A stretch of DNA of 64,000 nucleotides from Acinetobacter sp. ANC 4805 (GTDB lineage: Bacteria > Pseudomonadota > Gammaproteobacteria > Pseudomonadales > Moraxellaceae): the NCBI RefSeq assembly GCF_022549495.1, contig NZ_JAKZGD010000006.1:62001-126000 (forward strand). Reading direction: 5' to 3'. Both the position numbers and the translations under genes were made by a program. Below are positions 9,075 to 18,659 of the stretch, piece after piece; the stretch's first letter is position 1; the number at the start of each line of letters is the position of its first letter. The notes beneath the pieces were generated by a model. It was given only the letters and a program-made list of their open reading frames with translations. It ran no database searches and had not been told where the DNA came from.

Positions 9075-9282
9075 GAACAAACGTTGCTTTTACCTCTACC
9101 ACTAAGGTCTTGCGCATGAGGAATGAAATTCCACAAGTGCGTTGCTTTTTTAATGCCTTCACTCACAGCATATGAGCTATATCATGGCGCAAGGTCTTGC
9201 GCTCGGACAAAGCGTTGCTTTGTTTATCCTCTACCACTCGGGTATAACCCTCGTCTTGCGCAGCTAAAAAGCGTTGCTTTTT
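9075..9282. repeat. Cluster of short degenerate repeats between clpA and clpS
   Basis: CGTTGCTTT occurs at about 9082, 9140, 9213 and 9272. TCTTGCGC follows it at about 9107, 9194 and 9253, and CCTCTACCACT occurs twice (about 9092 and 9230). This gives three irregular units, each opening with CGTTGCTTT and closing with TCTTGCGC, on the downstream side of clpS. No coding frame, transposase or target duplication is visible. The unit resembles parts of a clpS terminator arm copied several times. Confidence 0.6.
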
Positions 9283-9290
9283 TTAACGCT
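9266..9290 (-). terminator. clpS terminator overlapping its stop codon
   Basis: On the minus strand AGCGTT-AAAAAAAGC-AACGCT followed by TTTTT. The stem's first arm contains the last clpS codon and part of the stop. Confidence 0.6.
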
Positions 9291-9699
9291 GCTCAGGTTC
9301 GATCTGACATAACAAAGGATGACCTTGCGAACGAGCATAGTTATTCACTTGATTAGCTTTAGTCTCAGCAATATCACGTGGATATATGCCAGCTGTTCCC
9401 TTGCCTTCATAGTGAACCGTTAACATCACTTGACTTGCTTGATCTAAATTCATGGAAAAATATTGTTGTAGGACCTCAATAACAAAGTCCATAGGTGTGT
9501 AATCATCATTCAGTAAAACAACAGCATATAAAGATGGGCGCTTCAACTCTGGTGGTGCTGTTTGTACAACCACCTCGCCATCATGATCATCTTGCTGCGA
9601 ATCACTTAAACGTGGATTTAAGTGCCAATCGACATATCCAGATTGATGAAAGGCATTTTTCACTTCACTTAAATTCATTTGACGTTTATATCTTCGCAT
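9283..9699 (-). CDS. clpS: ATP-dependent Clp protease adaptor ClpS
   Basis: 138 residues; the core (from about residue 55) matches Clp[24 protein letters not shown], then [12 protein letters not shown] and HPLLCQIEP. The Asn-Asp-Asp stretch and the His of VHYEGKG correspond to the N-degron binding pocket in characterised ClpS. The family is usually near 106 residues, so the N-terminal 30-50 residues here are an extension; a later ATG at 9678 is possible. It delivers N-end-rule substrates to ClpA. Lies 21 bp downstream of the DUF6776-like gene. Confidence 0.95.
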   Translation of the reverse strand: MRRYKRQMNLSEVKNAFHQSGYVDWHLNPRLSDSQQDDHDGEVVVQTAPPELKRPSLYAVVLLNDDYTPMDFVIEVLQQYFSMNLDQASQVMLTVHYEGKGTAGIYPRDIAETKANQVNNYARSQGHPLLCQIEPEQR

Positions 9700-9720
9700 A
9701 TGGGGTTCTTACTATAGAGG

Positions 9721-10476
9721 CTATTGAGCGCTTGCTTCAGCTTGAGGAATTTCAGATACAAAAGCAGAACTCACATCAACTGCTTGACCACGTTGCCAAC
9801 TGAACCGCTTAATCACAGGTGTACCTGAACCAGACAAACGAACTTCAATAAATTGAGGTGTGAAACCTTTCGGCATTGTCCAACGCCCAGTCAAACGCTC
9901 AAAATCATCGAAATTAAAATTTTTGTCTTCTAAAGGCACATCTAAAACTTCAGTATCTTTAATTAAACGTAGCTCAACAGTACCGACTGCACGGCGTTTG
10001 TTTGGACTCACTTGAACTAAATCAAGCTGATATTCAAAAGCATTCTCTGGTAATGATTTAATCGCTAAATTTTGTACCGTTAGGCTAACACCACCACGTT
10101 GTCTTAAAATTTCACGATAAATTGCATTCATGCTTTCAAATTGAACTTTATCTGCATTTGCTTGATTAATGCCTTTAAATAATTCATCCGCATTACCTAC
10201 AGCCATGTCCCGTTCTTGAATGACAGCATTTAAACTTTTACTGACTGTATCTAAAGCAACTTTTTGTTTTTGTACCACCTCAACAAGTTGCTCTGCATCT
10301 GCATCATAACCAACAACCGTTAGACCTTGGCGATGTCCAACCGTATATCCCAAAAGAAAACTACTGCCAACCAGCAAGGTAGCAGCAATCACTAAAGGTA
10401 AATTCGTTTTGAGGAATTTATTCTTGTTAACGGAACTTTCTGGAGAAATAGTCGGTTCAGCGTTTTCCATCATCAT
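9721..10476 (-). CDS. DUF6776-like single-pass membrane protein
   Basis: 251 residues. After a short cytoplasmic N-terminus comes one transmembrane helix (about residues 28-47, LPLVIAATLLVGSSFLLGY). A predicted coiled coil (about 60-125, rich in Gln, Glu and Ala) follows, then a beta-rich C-terminal domain ending in acidic and Ala-rich residues. Layout matches DUF6776-type membrane proteins; function unknown. Located between argC and clpS on the same strand, separated from argC by a hairpin. Start: three tandem Met codons make the exact ATG uncertain. Confidence 0.7.
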   Translation of the reverse strand: MMMENAEPTISPESSVNKNKFLKTNLPLVIAATLLVGSSFLLGYTVGHRQGLTVVGYDADAEQLVEVVQKQKVALDTVSKSLNAVIQERDMAVGNADELFKGINQANADKVQFESMNAIYREILRQRGGVSLTVQNLAIKSLPENAFEYQLDLVQVSPNKRRAVGTVELRLIKDTEVLDVPLEDKNFNFDDFERLTGRWTMPKGFTPQFIEVRLSGSGTPVIKRFSWQRGQAVDVSSAFVSEIPQAEASAQ

Positions 10477-10502
10477 CTCTATCGTTATGATTTACATCAA
10501 AA

Positions 10503-10532
10503 CACACATTTAAATCCAAATTTAAATGTGTG
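10503..10532. terminator. Hairpin between argC and the membrane protein gene
   Basis: 13-bp perfect stem CACACATTTAAAT / ATTTAAATGTGTG with a 4-nt loop. It is followed on the minus strand by only TTTT, so it may be a weak terminator for argC. Confidence 0.5.
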
Positions 10533-10551
10533 TGAAGTATAAAAGCGTTTT

Positions 10552-11601
10552 TTATGGTAATAAACCAATACCTTCCAAGCCAGCAGCCTCATCAAAATTG
10601 AACATCAAATTCATATTTTGAATCGCTTGACCTGCTGCACCTTTAACCAAATTATCCTGTGCAACCAACACAATCAATTTATTCGGTTGTGGTTGATATA
10701 AAGCGATACGCAGTTCATTTGCACCACGTACACTACGCGTTTCAGGAGAGCTATTTGCAGGCATTACATCGACAAAGCGTTCATTTTTATAGAAGCTTTC
10801 ATACAATGCTTGTAAATTGATTTGCTGAGCTTGTTCGGTCAAATCAACATAGATCGTACTCAACATGCCACGGATCATCGGAACAAGATGCGGAACAAAA
10901 ATCAGTTGACTAAACTGACCTTTTTCACCTGAAATATTTTCCAAGGCTTCAATAATTTCTGGATGGTGACGATGTCCTGCAACACCATAAGCCTTAAAAT
11001 TGTCGGCATTTTCGCTGTAAATCATACCTAAACTAGCTTTACGACCAGCACCAGATACGCCTGATTTAGCGTCAATAATAATACTTTGCGTATTGATTAA
11101 ATTATTTTGATCTTTCAATAACGGCGCTAAGCCCAATTGCACGGTTGTTGGATAGCAACCTGGATTACCAATCACTTGTGCATTTTTAATTTTGTCACGA
11201 TTTAACTCAGTCAAACCATAAACAGAATCAGCTAGTACACTTGGGCAGCTATGCTGCATACCATACCATTTTTCAAATTCAGTAAGATTCTGTAAACGAA
11301 AGTCTGCGGCAAGGTCAATCACTTTTGTACCAGCAGTAATCAATTCTTCGGCATGTTGCATCGCTACACCGTGCGGTGTCGCAAAGAATACAACATCACA
11401 TTGCTTAAGAGCATCCAAATCAAGATCAGAAAACTCAAGATCAGTATGTCCTCGTAAACTTGGGAACATATCTGAAACACGTTTGCCTGCTTCAGTTCGA
11501 GATGTTAAAACACGTACTTGGGCTTGTGGATGTCTTAATAAAAGACGCAATAATTCAACGCCTGTATATCCAGTTCCACCAACGATGCCAACAGAAATCA
11601 C
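10552..11601 (-). CDS. argC: N-acetyl-gamma-glutamyl-phosphate reductase ArgC
   Basis: 349 residues. The N-terminal NADP-binding motif [14 protein letters not shown] starts at residue 8. The catalytic Cys is Cys149 in [10 protein letters not shown], and [10 protein letters not shown] and [11 protein letters not shown] complete the type 1 ArgC signature. It reduces N-acetylglutamyl phosphate to the semialdehyde in arginine biosynthesis; argD, the next step, is elsewhere in this window (38097-39311). No ArgR-type operator was recognised upstream. Confidence 0.97.
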   Translation of the reverse strand: MISVGIVGGTGYTGVELLRLLLRHPQAQVRVLTSRTEAGKRVSDMFPSLRGHTDLEFSDLDLDALKQCDVVFFATPHGVAMQHAEELITAGTKVIDLAADFRLQNLTEFEKWYGMQHSCPSVLADSVYGLTELNRDKIKNAQVIGNPGCYPTTVQLGLAPLLKDQNNLINTQSIIIDAKSGVSGAGRKASLGMIYSENADNFKAYGVAGHRHHPEIIEALENISGEKGQFSQLIFVPHLVPMIRGMLSTIYVDLTEQAQQINLQALYESFYKNERFVDVMPANSSPETRSVRGANELRIALYQPQPNKLIVLVAQDNLVKGAAGQAIQNMNLMFNFDEAAGLEGIGLLP

Positions 11602-11953
11602 GTGCTCTACCTCAAACTATAAATAGTGTGCGTAGTATGGCAGTTTGAGGGGATTTTCACAATCCATAACCCTATAAGTTATATAGCATTTCTCTATGGT
11701 TTAAATGAAAATATTGTTCGCAATCAAAGTAAAGTATGTAAAAAATTAAAAATAAAAAAAACAAAAATGTAGATTTAAAGATTTGTTTTAACTTTATTGT
11801 TCGCCATTCAGTTAAAAACAGTGTAAAAGTTCTTTCAAACTGGATTTTACCACTGGTCAAGAAATACTATTGAATCCTCTAAGTATTCGCATAGAATAAA
11901 AACCATGCGGTAATAAAATAAATTTCATGGATGCTAAATTTTGGAGAGCAGGA
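11602..11953. other. Intergenic spacer, argC / lipoprotein gene
   Basis: About 350 bp, very AT-rich, divergent between argC and the lipoprotein gene. It must hold both promoters, but no site could be named with confidence. A 62-codon minus-strand frame here lacks start signals and is not called. Confidence 0.5.
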
Positions 11954-13492
11954 ATGCCTTCTTTGAGATCAAAACAAAGGTCAAACCAATATATCTGCTT
12001 AGGCGTAAGCACTCTTTTGCTTAGTTCAGCTTTTTTAGTTGGTTGTGGAAGTGGTGAAAGTGAAGCCCGATATGAGCCCACTCCGCCAGAAGTAATCACA
12101 CCGAAACCTAAAAACCTCGATATCAAAGTCCCTGTTGAAATGCGCGATGTCGTAGTCAAAGTGATTGACAATTTTGATAATAGCTTAGTGATCGAACAAA
12201 ATGTGAGTACAACTTCAAATCTGAACATTACATTGCCGAAAGTTCTGAATACAGAGCACTTATACAGAATTGAAATCTCTACCACACCAAATTCACTCAT
12301 TTATGATTTTTTGAGTGGTCAATATAAGAGCTTTTCTTTAACATTTAATGCTTTAGTTGAAGTAAATACCAGTAATTTAACTCAACCAATCTTTATCACA
12401 CCAAATTCAGAAGCAGCCTACCAACGTGCAATCATCCGATCTGGTCAGCTTCCAACCGATACCCCAGATTCGACTCAAATCAGTGCGCTACAACTCAAAC
12501 TTGCAACAAGTGATGTAAATGTAGCCCTGTTAAATGGTTTCTCTAATGTAGACCTACCAAATCTATCCCCAAGCACAATACTTTCAATATTTAAATCAAA
12601 TAACCTGACACCAAGCAATTTTAATCGATATATTAATACTTATCTAAATTTTGGTTACATCCAACAATGGGCAACCGCTTATCCAGATGACAATGCATTT
12701 GTTGGATTCACTAAAAATCTTGCGATTGATTTAAAAGATGGTTATCTAGACGCAAAAAAAATCCGTGGTGATGCAACACCACTTGTTTCATTAATCACTC
12801 AATCACCTGACAATACCGATCCAAATAAAAATACGCTGATTAATATTGCAGCAAATCAGAAAAATATTAGAGATCAATATGCAACGCTGTTAAAAAGTGC
12901 AGTATTAAAACTTGCAAACAACTATGACCAACCAAATGCAAATCCGTCTGGATATATGCTACTTGAGCAAAAAGCGTATTCTGGAACAGATCCTAAAATT
13001 GAAGTCCTTGATAATTTTAGAATTGGTGGTGCTGGTGATTACCGACGTGCTGTAGGATTCGCCGTAAATAGCAATACATCAACATGTCTCGGTTCGACCT
13101 ACCTATGTCAATCAGGTGTCACAGGAATTAATAGTACTTTTAATGCCAACTTACCTTCTATTGAATATTTAATTGGACATTACGAAGATAAAATCAACAA
13201 TTGCCAACTCAACATTAGAGCCAATGGTGTTTTAGAACTACGCAAAGGGACGCAAATCTTTACATCTAAATTGGATGGAGACAGTACTGATAATTTAATG
13301 CTTGTAAATCAAACTGGTCAAGATTACTTATTAAATAGTAGTTCGACCGATGTAGACTTTAGCTTACAAAAATACAAGTTCATCCAGATAAAACTAAATG
13401 GTCATCAAGTCCTCAGCGCAAGCGCTGGTCTAGATACACGTAAAGCTCCTGATCAGCTACAAACCACGGAATTAGAATGTAGCTTTATTTAA
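11954..13492 (+). CDS. Large hypothetical lipoprotein
   Basis: About 512 residues from the ATG at 11954, chosen because GGAGAGCAGGA lies just before it; an ATG at 11927 would add nine residues. A signal peptide leads to the lipobox LVGC with Cys31 as lipidation site, followed by a flexible Pro-rich stretch (about 40-55). The rest is a soluble, Asn/Ser/Thr-rich region without recognised domains; four Cys residues occur near the C-terminal third. Probably attached to the outer membrane. Function unknown. Its stop codon directly abuts the stop of the convergent metallopeptidase gene. Confidence 0.75.
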   Translation: MPSLRSKQRSNQYICLGVSTLLLSSAFLVGCGSGESEARYEPTPPEVITPKPKNLDIKVPVEMRDVVVKVIDNFDNSLVIEQNVSTTSNLNITLPKVLNTEHLYRIEISTTPNSLIYDFLSGQYKSFSLTFNALVEVNTSNLTQPIFITPNSEAAYQRAIIRSGQLPTDTPDSTQISALQLKLATSDVNVALLNGFSNVDLPNLSPSTILSIFKSNNLTPSNFNRYINTYLNFGYIQQWATAYPDDNAFVGFTKNLAIDLKDGYLDAKKIRGDATPLVSLITQSPDNTDPNKNTLINIAANQKNIRDQYATLLKSAVLKLANNYDQPNANPSGYMLLEQKAYSGTDPKIEVLDNFRIGGAGDYRRAVGFAVNSNTSTCLGSTYLCQSGVTGINSTFNANLPSIEYLIGHYEDKINNCQLNIRANGVLELRKGTQIFTSKLDGDSTDNLMLVNQTGQDYLLNSSSTDVDFSLQKYKFIQIKLNGHQVLSASAGLDTRKAPDQLQTTELECSFI

Positions 13493-14182
13493 TTAGATAT
13501 ACCACCACGCAGGCAATTGAAAACTTTTTAATTGTCTGCGATGTTCCTGATAGTTTTCATCATATTTCGCCACTTCATTCCAAAATGCAGCACTATGATC
13601 AAAATGTTTGGTATGTGCTAATTCATGGATACAAACAGCTCGAACACTCTGTATTGGCATGAACACCAATGCAGCATTGAGCATAATGTCATGTTTTGAA
13701 CTACAACTTCCCCAACGTGTCTTTGGCTTTCTAATTGCGCATTCACCATATCCTAGACCTGTCTGCCGACTCACCAAATCTAAATATTCTGGTAAAAACT
13801 GTTTCGCATATCCCAATACAGCCGCTTGTAATGCTGCTTCAGGAGATTCATTCCGAATAAATAGAATATGCTGATCCCAATTAAATTTAAAAATATAACG
13901 TTGCTGTTGCTGAACAATTTGGAATGGCTGAGAATGATTAAAAAGTAATAATTGTTCAGGAAGAACGATTGTTTGGGGGAATTGATTTTGTTGTTTATTC
14001 CATGTCTCTAGCAACCACTGTTCGGATTGATTTAAAAATTGCTGAATTTGTCGTTTACTACAGGATAAAGGCACTGTTAAACGAATACCTGTTGGCTCGA
14101 CACGCAAACGCAAATTTCTCGCCCTTGCATGTCGCACCACTTTAATTTCAGGCAATAGTGTTTCCAATGAAACTGCTTGCAT
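13493..14182 (-). CDS. YgjP-like (M48/SprT-type) zinc metallopeptidase, DUF45
   Basis: 229 residues. Zinc motif HELAH at 186-190 with the downstream FDHSAAFW giving the third His; KPKTRWGSCSS near residue 153 is the second hallmark of the YgjP/DUF45 family. Presumably a cytoplasmic metal-dependent hydrolase or peptidase; substrate unknown. Its ATG overlaps the rpiA stop (TAATG), so it is translated as the second gene of an rpiA operon. It ends with zero bases between its stop and that of the convergent lipoprotein gene. Confidence 0.85.
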   Translation of the reverse strand: MQAVSLETLLPEIKVVRHARARNLRLRVEPTGIRLTVPLSCSKRQIQQFLNQSEQWLLETWNKQQNQFPQTIVLPEQLLLFNHSQPFQIVQQQQRYIFKFNWDQHILFIRNESPEAALQAAVLGYAKQFLPEYLDLVSRQTGLGYGECAIRKPKTRWGSCSSKHDIMLNAALVFMPIQSVRAVCIHELAHTKHFDHSAAFWNEVAKYDENYQEHRRQLKSFQLPAWWYI

Positions 14183-14865
14183 TATTGCGCTGTACGTTCT
14201 TCGATACCATTATTGGTTGCAACAATCGCAATACTTGCAGCATTTAAAGCAAAAATACCATTAGTCACAACACCTGGAATATTGTTAATGGTTTTTTCCA
14301 ACTCAAGTGCATTCAAAATATTTAAGTTAAATACATCCAAAATAACATTACCGTTATCTGTCACAACGCCTTCGCGATAAACTGGATCACCGCCTAAAGC
14401 AACAATCTTACGTGCAACGGCAGAACGTGCCATTGGAATCACTTCAATCGGAAGTGGAAAATCACGCCCTAATTGCTCTACCCATTTCGAATCATCCACG
14501 ATACATACAAATTTTTTGGCAATTGAGGCAACAATTTTTTCACGTGTCAATGCTGCACCACCACCTTTGATCATATGCATATGGCGATCAATCTCATCTG
14601 CACCATCGACATAGGCATCTAAACTACCAACTGAGTTCATATCAACAACTTCGATACCTAATTTTTTAAGACGTTCAGCCGTAGCTGTAGAGCTTGCGAC
14701 TGCTGCCTCTAGTTGTAATTCTGGCAATAAATCAATTAAAAAATTAACAGTACTTCCTGTTCCTACGCCCAAAATGCCGCCTTTAGGCAAATGTTTCAAA
14801 GCTGCTTTTGCCGCAGCTTGTTTTTTCTCATCTTGGGTTGCATATAGACTCATGACTTCACTCAA
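14182..14865 (-). CDS. rpiA: Ribose-5-phosphate isomerase A
   Basis: 227 residues (219 in E. coli). Signatures are [13 protein letters not shown] near residue 36, the active-site VDGADEID near residue 87, and [14 protein letters not shown] near residue 100, where Glu acts as base in the family. It interconverts ribose 5-phosphate and ribulose 5-phosphate in the pentose phosphate pathway. Divergent from ilvA across 92 bp; downstream it overlaps the YgjP-like gene. Confidence 0.97.
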   Translation of the reverse strand: MSEVMSLYATQDEKKQAAAKAALKHLPKGGILGVGTGSTVNFLIDLLPELQLEAAVASSTATAERLKKLGIEVVDMNSVGSLDAYVDGADEIDRHMHMIKGGGAALTREKIVASIAKKFVCIVDDSKWVEQLGRDFPLPIEVIPMARSAVARKIVALGGDPVYREGVVTDNGNVILDVFNLNILNALELEKTINNIPGVVTNGIFALNAASIAIVATNNGIEERTAQ

Positions 14866-14957
14866 CTATTTTGACATTTGCTGCAAGAAAACAGCGCAAA
14901 TGCACAGGGGTTTGCTACAATGATCGCCTATTTTAAACTGTTATACGGAAGATGAAC

Positions 14958-16496
14958 ATGCTGTCTCGTGTGGTACGACAAATTTTACAAGCAACGGTTT
15001 ATGATGTTGCGATTGAAACACCGCTTGAAGCAGCTCCCCGAATTAGTCAAAAAATTAATAACAACATTCGATTTAAACGCGAAGATTTACAACCTGTCTT
15101 CTCTTTTAAGCTACGTGGTGCTTATAACCGTATTAGTCAACTCCCTAAAGATCAACTCGATCGAGGTGTGATTTGTGCATCTGCGGGTAACCATGCACAA
15201 GGTGTTGCTTTATCTGGAAAAAGATTAGGCATTCCAGCCATTATCGTCATGCCAAGCACAACACCTGACATCAAAGTACAAGCGGTTAAAAACTTAGGTG
15301 GACAGGTTGTTTTACACGGCGATAGTTTTGATGTTGCCAATAAATATGCAAAACAACGTGCTGAAAATGAAGGATTAGTTTTTATCCCACCTTATGACGA
15401 TGAACTCGTGATTGCTGGGCAAGGCACAATTGCGAATGAATTATTACGTCAATGGCGTGATGTGGAATATGTTTTTGTTGCTGTTGGCGGCGGTGGTTTG
15501 ATTGCTGGTGTTGCAGCTTATTTAGGTGAAGTTGCGCCACACGTCAAAGTCATTGGTGTTGAATATGAAGAGTCAGCTTGCTTAAAAGCAGCACTTGAAT
15601 CAAATGAACGTGTGATTTTGCCACATGTGGGTTTATTTGCTGATGGTACAGCCGTTGCTCAAATTGGTGAATTGCCTTTTGAAATGGTACGTTTATCTAA
15701 ATCAGATAATTCTGGTCCAATTGTTGACCCAACAATTGTTACAGTCAATACCGATGAAATCTGTGCCGCAATCAAAGATACCTATGATGAAAATCGCAGT
15801 ATCGTTGAACCATCAGGTGCGATGGCTTTGGCTGGTATCAAAAAATACGTTACCGAGCACCAGCTCACTGGAAAGAACATGGTTTCAATTGTTTGCGGTG
15901 CAAACATGAACTTTGATCGTCTCCGTTATATTGCTGAACGTACTGAATTAGGTGAACGTAAAGAAGCAATCTATGCAGTGACAATTCCTGAGCAAAAAGG
16001 CGCATTTCTTAATTTCTGCCGCGCTCTACAAGGCCGTAATATTACTGAGTTTAACTATCGTGCCAGTGATGATAGTCAAGCTCAAGTATTTGTTGGGATT
16101 AGTTTGAAAGGTGGTGAAGTTGAACGTCACGAAATCCATGAATTACTCAAGCAACAATATGATGTCGATGATTTATCGGATGATGAAGTTGCAAAACTGC
16201 ATATTCGTTATTTGATTGGTGGTCATGCTAACCTTGAAAATGAACGTTTATTCCGTGTTGAATTTCCAGAGCGTCCAGGTGCATTACTGACTTTCTTGGA
16301 ACGTCTAGGTCCAACGCATAATATTACCCTGTTCCATTATCGTAACCACGGCGCAGCAGAAGGTCGTGTCCTTGTAGGTTTACAGGCGACTGATGCCAAA
16401 CAAAATCCTGATGGTTTAGTCGAAACTTTAGAGAAAATTACTTATCCATATGCTGAAATCAGCAACAATATTGGATATAAGCGTTTCCTTAAATAA
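14958..16496 (+). CDS. ilvA: Threonine ammonia-lyase, biosynthetic (IlvA)
   Basis: 512 residues from ATG 14958; the ATG at 14952 lies directly on the GGAAG ribosome binding site, so the second Met is preferred. The PLP-binding Lys is in FSFKLRGAYNR near residue 57; SAGNHAQG and the glycine loop VGGGGLIAG are present. The C-terminal 175 residues hold two ACT-like regulatory domains (one from EQKGAFLNF, one from PERPGALLTF), the basis of isoleucine inhibition in the family. It makes 2-oxobutanoate from threonine, the first step to isoleucine. Confidence 0.97.
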   Translation: MLSRVVRQILQATVYDVAIETPLEAAPRISQKINNNIRFKREDLQPVFSFKLRGAYNRISQLPKDQLDRGVICASAGNHAQGVALSGKRLGIPAIIVMPSTTPDIKVQAVKNLGGQVVLHGDSFDVANKYAKQRAENEGLVFIPPYDDELVIAGQGTIANELLRQWRDVEYVFVAVGGGGLIAGVAAYLGEVAPHVKVIGVEYEESACLKAALESNERVILPHVGLFADGTAVAQIGELPFEMVRLSKSDNSGPIVDPTIVTVNTDEICAAIKDTYDENRSIVEPSGAMALAGIKKYVTEHQLTGKNMVSIVCGANMNFDRLRYIAERTELGERKEAIYAVTIPEQKGAFLNFCRALQGRNITEFNYRASDDSQAQVFVGISLKGGEVERHEIHELLKQQYDVDDLSDDEVAKLHIRYLIGGHANLENERLFRVEFPERPGALLTFLERLGPTHNITLFHYRNHGAAEGRVLVGLQATDAKQNPDGLVETLEKITYPYAEISNNIGYKRFLK

Positions 16497-16513
16497 TCAA
16501 TCAAGACAATAAT

Positions 16514-16540
16514 AGCCGACTTTATGTCGGCTCTATTTTT
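16514..16540 (+). terminator. ilvA terminator
   Basis: AGCCGAC-TTTAT-GTCGGCT stem of 7 bp followed by CTATTTTT. Confidence 0.8.
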
Positions 16541-16625
16541 ATCAAAATATGATTTTGATCCTGTATGGCATTAGCAAATAAATCCGTTTGACTTCCTACT
16601 ATACAATGAACGAAGTATAGTCAAC

Positions 16626-17079
16626 TTACTTAAAAAAACTAATCTGACAATCTACAAGCTTAAAACAACGACCATCAATAAGCACGATTGATTCTCCATT
16701 AAGATAAGCTATAGAACTACCTAATGCAGACACTCCAAATTCAACTTGTTTACGCCACCCATCCAAGTCACCTTTATAAGAAATAGCCTGAAAATGTTCC
16801 CCCACTAGGAATCACTATTTCACATCCTTCAACAACTACACCACCATTTTGAGCTATAGGGGGATTAACATAACGAATAACTTTTTTAAAAAATTCAGGA
16901 AACAAACCTGAAGAATTATTAAGAATATATCTATATTCTCTCCCCTCGACATATTGCAGCCCAGGAATTAGCCTCTCAACCTGAATATTACCTAATCCAA
17001 GCAGTTGTTCCATTTCACTTACCATGACCATAATTCCAATATTATTACTTTGCTTCATCACAATAGTAGAACGAGACAA
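16626..17079 (-). pseudogene. Hypothetical protein gene split by a frameshift at a G5 run
   Basis: The first frame ends early at 16774 with IPSGGTFSGYFL. Removing one base from the run of five G (C5 on the plus strand, 16799-16803) continues cleanly as IPSGEHFQAISYKGDLDGWR and on to KLVDCQISFFK and a TAA at 16626. That gives about 150 residues. Continuity of a sensible sequence for 50 codons past the shift makes a real split gene very likely; it could be decay, a phase-variable run or a sequencing error. The first codon is TTG at 17079, directly after the upstream gene's stop; ATG at 17058 is an alternative. No family recognised. Confidence 0.75.
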
Positions 17080-17697
17080 TCAATCTACTATTAGAATATT
17101 TGGAATCTTTAATAAAAGCTCTCTTAATTCTAATAATGTAATTTTATTCTTCTTAGCTATTCTCGATGCATCGCCCGTTACTGCAACACACTCTGGGTCT
17201 GTATCAGTATAAATACTAAGAATTACACCTATTTTTTCAGGCCAATTTCGTGATAACACATATTGACGTGCCTCACATGGTGAAATAATTGTAAAACAGG
17301 GCCACTTCGGAAATTGAATATAATTCGGATCACAGCGTAAGAACCTACAACCATCAAGTAAAGCAAGTGAAAAATCACAATTGCTAATTGATGACCTTTC
17401 TTCCAGATCCCAATCACCAAAATCACAGCCTATATAATTACCCTTAAATAAAACATTATTAAAATGAGCTTTTTCAAAGTGAAAATTTACAAGACTGCGA
17501 TTCTGCTCAAACACCCCACCATTCATTCTTATGCCAGCAATCGCAATTGCCTCTGCCTCACAATTAGAAATAATTTCACATTCATTCAACTCTAAGTTTG
17601 GTCCTAAAATATTAACCACATCATTTTTTAGCTCAATCCTAAGTCTTGTTAAAGACTTATCTTTAATATTCATAGATAAACTCAAAAATTTAATCAC
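17080..17697 (-). CDS. Hypothetical protein with pentapeptide-like repeats
   Basis: 205 residues if the GTG at 17697 is used; an ATG at 17673 gives MNIKDKSLTRLRIEL and 197 residues. Residues about 35-125 contain loosely spaced A/C-x-F/L-x-x units (FHFEKAHFNNVLFKGNYIGC, SNCDFSLALLDGCRF) like a degenerate pentapeptide-repeat beta helix. The C-terminal 60 residues are a separate domain with DPECVAVTGDASRIAKKNKI. No exact family recognised. It is immediately followed by the frameshifted gene. The pair stands alone between ilvA and ktrA, is AT-rich and looks acquired; an immunity-type role is possible but unproven. Confidence 0.65.
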   Translation of the reverse strand: MIKFLSLSMNIKDKSLTRLRIELKNDVVNILGPNLELNECEIISNCEAEAIAIAGIRMNGGVFEQNRSLVNFHFEKAHFNNVLFKGNYIGCDFGDWDLEERSSISNCDFSLALLDGCRFLRCDPNYIQFPKWPCFTIISPCEARQYVLSRNWPEKIGVILSIYTDTDPECVAVTGDASRIAKKNKITLLELRELLLKIPNILIVD

Positions 17698-18007
17698 CCT
17701 AAAAACTCATTAGGCATTCGTTTTTCTTGGGTTATACTATCCTCCTCCCTAATCATATTTCAACCCAGTGCTAATATTGTCTTGTTCCACGCTTTGCTGT
17801 GGAATATCAAACTGGTTATATGTTTACACCTAGAAAATATTTACTCAAAGCAATTAAATTCCCAACAAAATTCCTTGTAAATTTTGTTTTGTCATAACGA
17901 TAACAAATCTGACTTTTTTCAACTCAAACAAAATCATTACAAACCAATCAATTGATCCACCTTAGAATGAATAAAAAGACATTTTTATCATTTAGTTAAG
18001 GATTATT
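17698..18007. other. Intergenic spacer upstream of ktrA
   Basis: About 310 bp. Apart from a 6-bp hairpin (TTCCAC / GTGGAA, 17785-17804, 8-nt loop) nothing specific was seen. It should contain the ktrA promoter. Confidence 0.4.
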
Positions 18008-18658
18008 ATGGCACAGTTTGCAGTCATTGGTTTAGGGAGTTTTGGAGCAACTGTTGCCTTAGAACTGACCAAGCTTAATCATGATGTGATTGGGATTGAT
18101 ACCATCAAACGTAACGTAGAAAGTTTAGCTGATCGCATTACCCATGCTGTGATTGCAGATGCAACCGATGAACATGTATTAGAAGAACTCAACATCCAAA
18201 ATTGTGATGCGGTTGTGGTTGCGATTGGCGAAGATATTGAAGCCAGTATTCTCTGTGTCCTAAATTTAAAAAATTTGGGCGTAGATAAAGTCCTCGTCAA
18301 AGCTAAAACTAAAGCTCACCACACCATCCTTTCCCATTTAAACGTCAGCAAGATTATTCATCCTGAAGAAGATATGGGTGTGCGTGTCGCTCAAGCACTC
18401 AACTACCCAATGGTCAGCCGTTATATGGCTTTGGATGATGATCATTATATTGTCAAAGTTCCTGTACAAGAAAAGCTAAATCATGTGAATTTATCAGGCA
18501 TCTTAAAACAAGAACCCAATATCAAACTTTTATTACTTAAACGCAATCAACAAATTCTATATGAAACCGATGTGAATTTTACTCTACAGGCTGGCGATGT
18601 GCTTATTTTAGAAGGCTCGCTCAGCCATCTCCGAAAGCTCTCAGGATGTTTTGTATAA
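18008..18658 (+). CDS. ktrA: Potassium uptake regulatory subunit, KtrA/TrkA family
   Basis: 216 residues. N-terminal RCK_N Rossmann domain with GLGSFGATVALEL at about 8 and the acidic residue in IGIDTIKRN. The RCK_C domain runs from about 130 and ends in GDVLILEGSLSHLRKL. Proteins of this layout sit on the cytoplasmic face of KtrB and gate K+ entry in response to bound nucleotides. Directly followed by ktrB, so a two-gene operon. TAAGGATT precedes the ATG. Confidence 0.93.
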   Translation: MAQFAVIGLGSFGATVALELTKLNHDVIGIDTIKRNVESLADRITHAVIADATDEHVLEELNIQNCDAVVVAIGEDIEASILCVLNLKNLGVDKVLVKAKTKAHHTILSHLNVSKIIHPEEDMGVRVAQALNYPMVSRYMALDDDHYIVKVPVQEKLNHVNLSGILKQEPNIKLLLLKRNQQILYETDVNFTLQAGDVLILEGSLSHLRKLSGCFV

Positions 18659-18659
18659 A

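Noticed and set aside
8737..9282. Spacer considered as an insertion sequence remnant
   Set aside because: No transposase similarity, terminal inverted repeats or target duplications; the content is a clpS relic plus short repeats.
11672..11860. 62-codon minus-strand frame in the argC/lipoprotein spacer
   Set aside because: Very AT-rich, hydrophobic by composition, no ribosome binding site, no family; probably chance.
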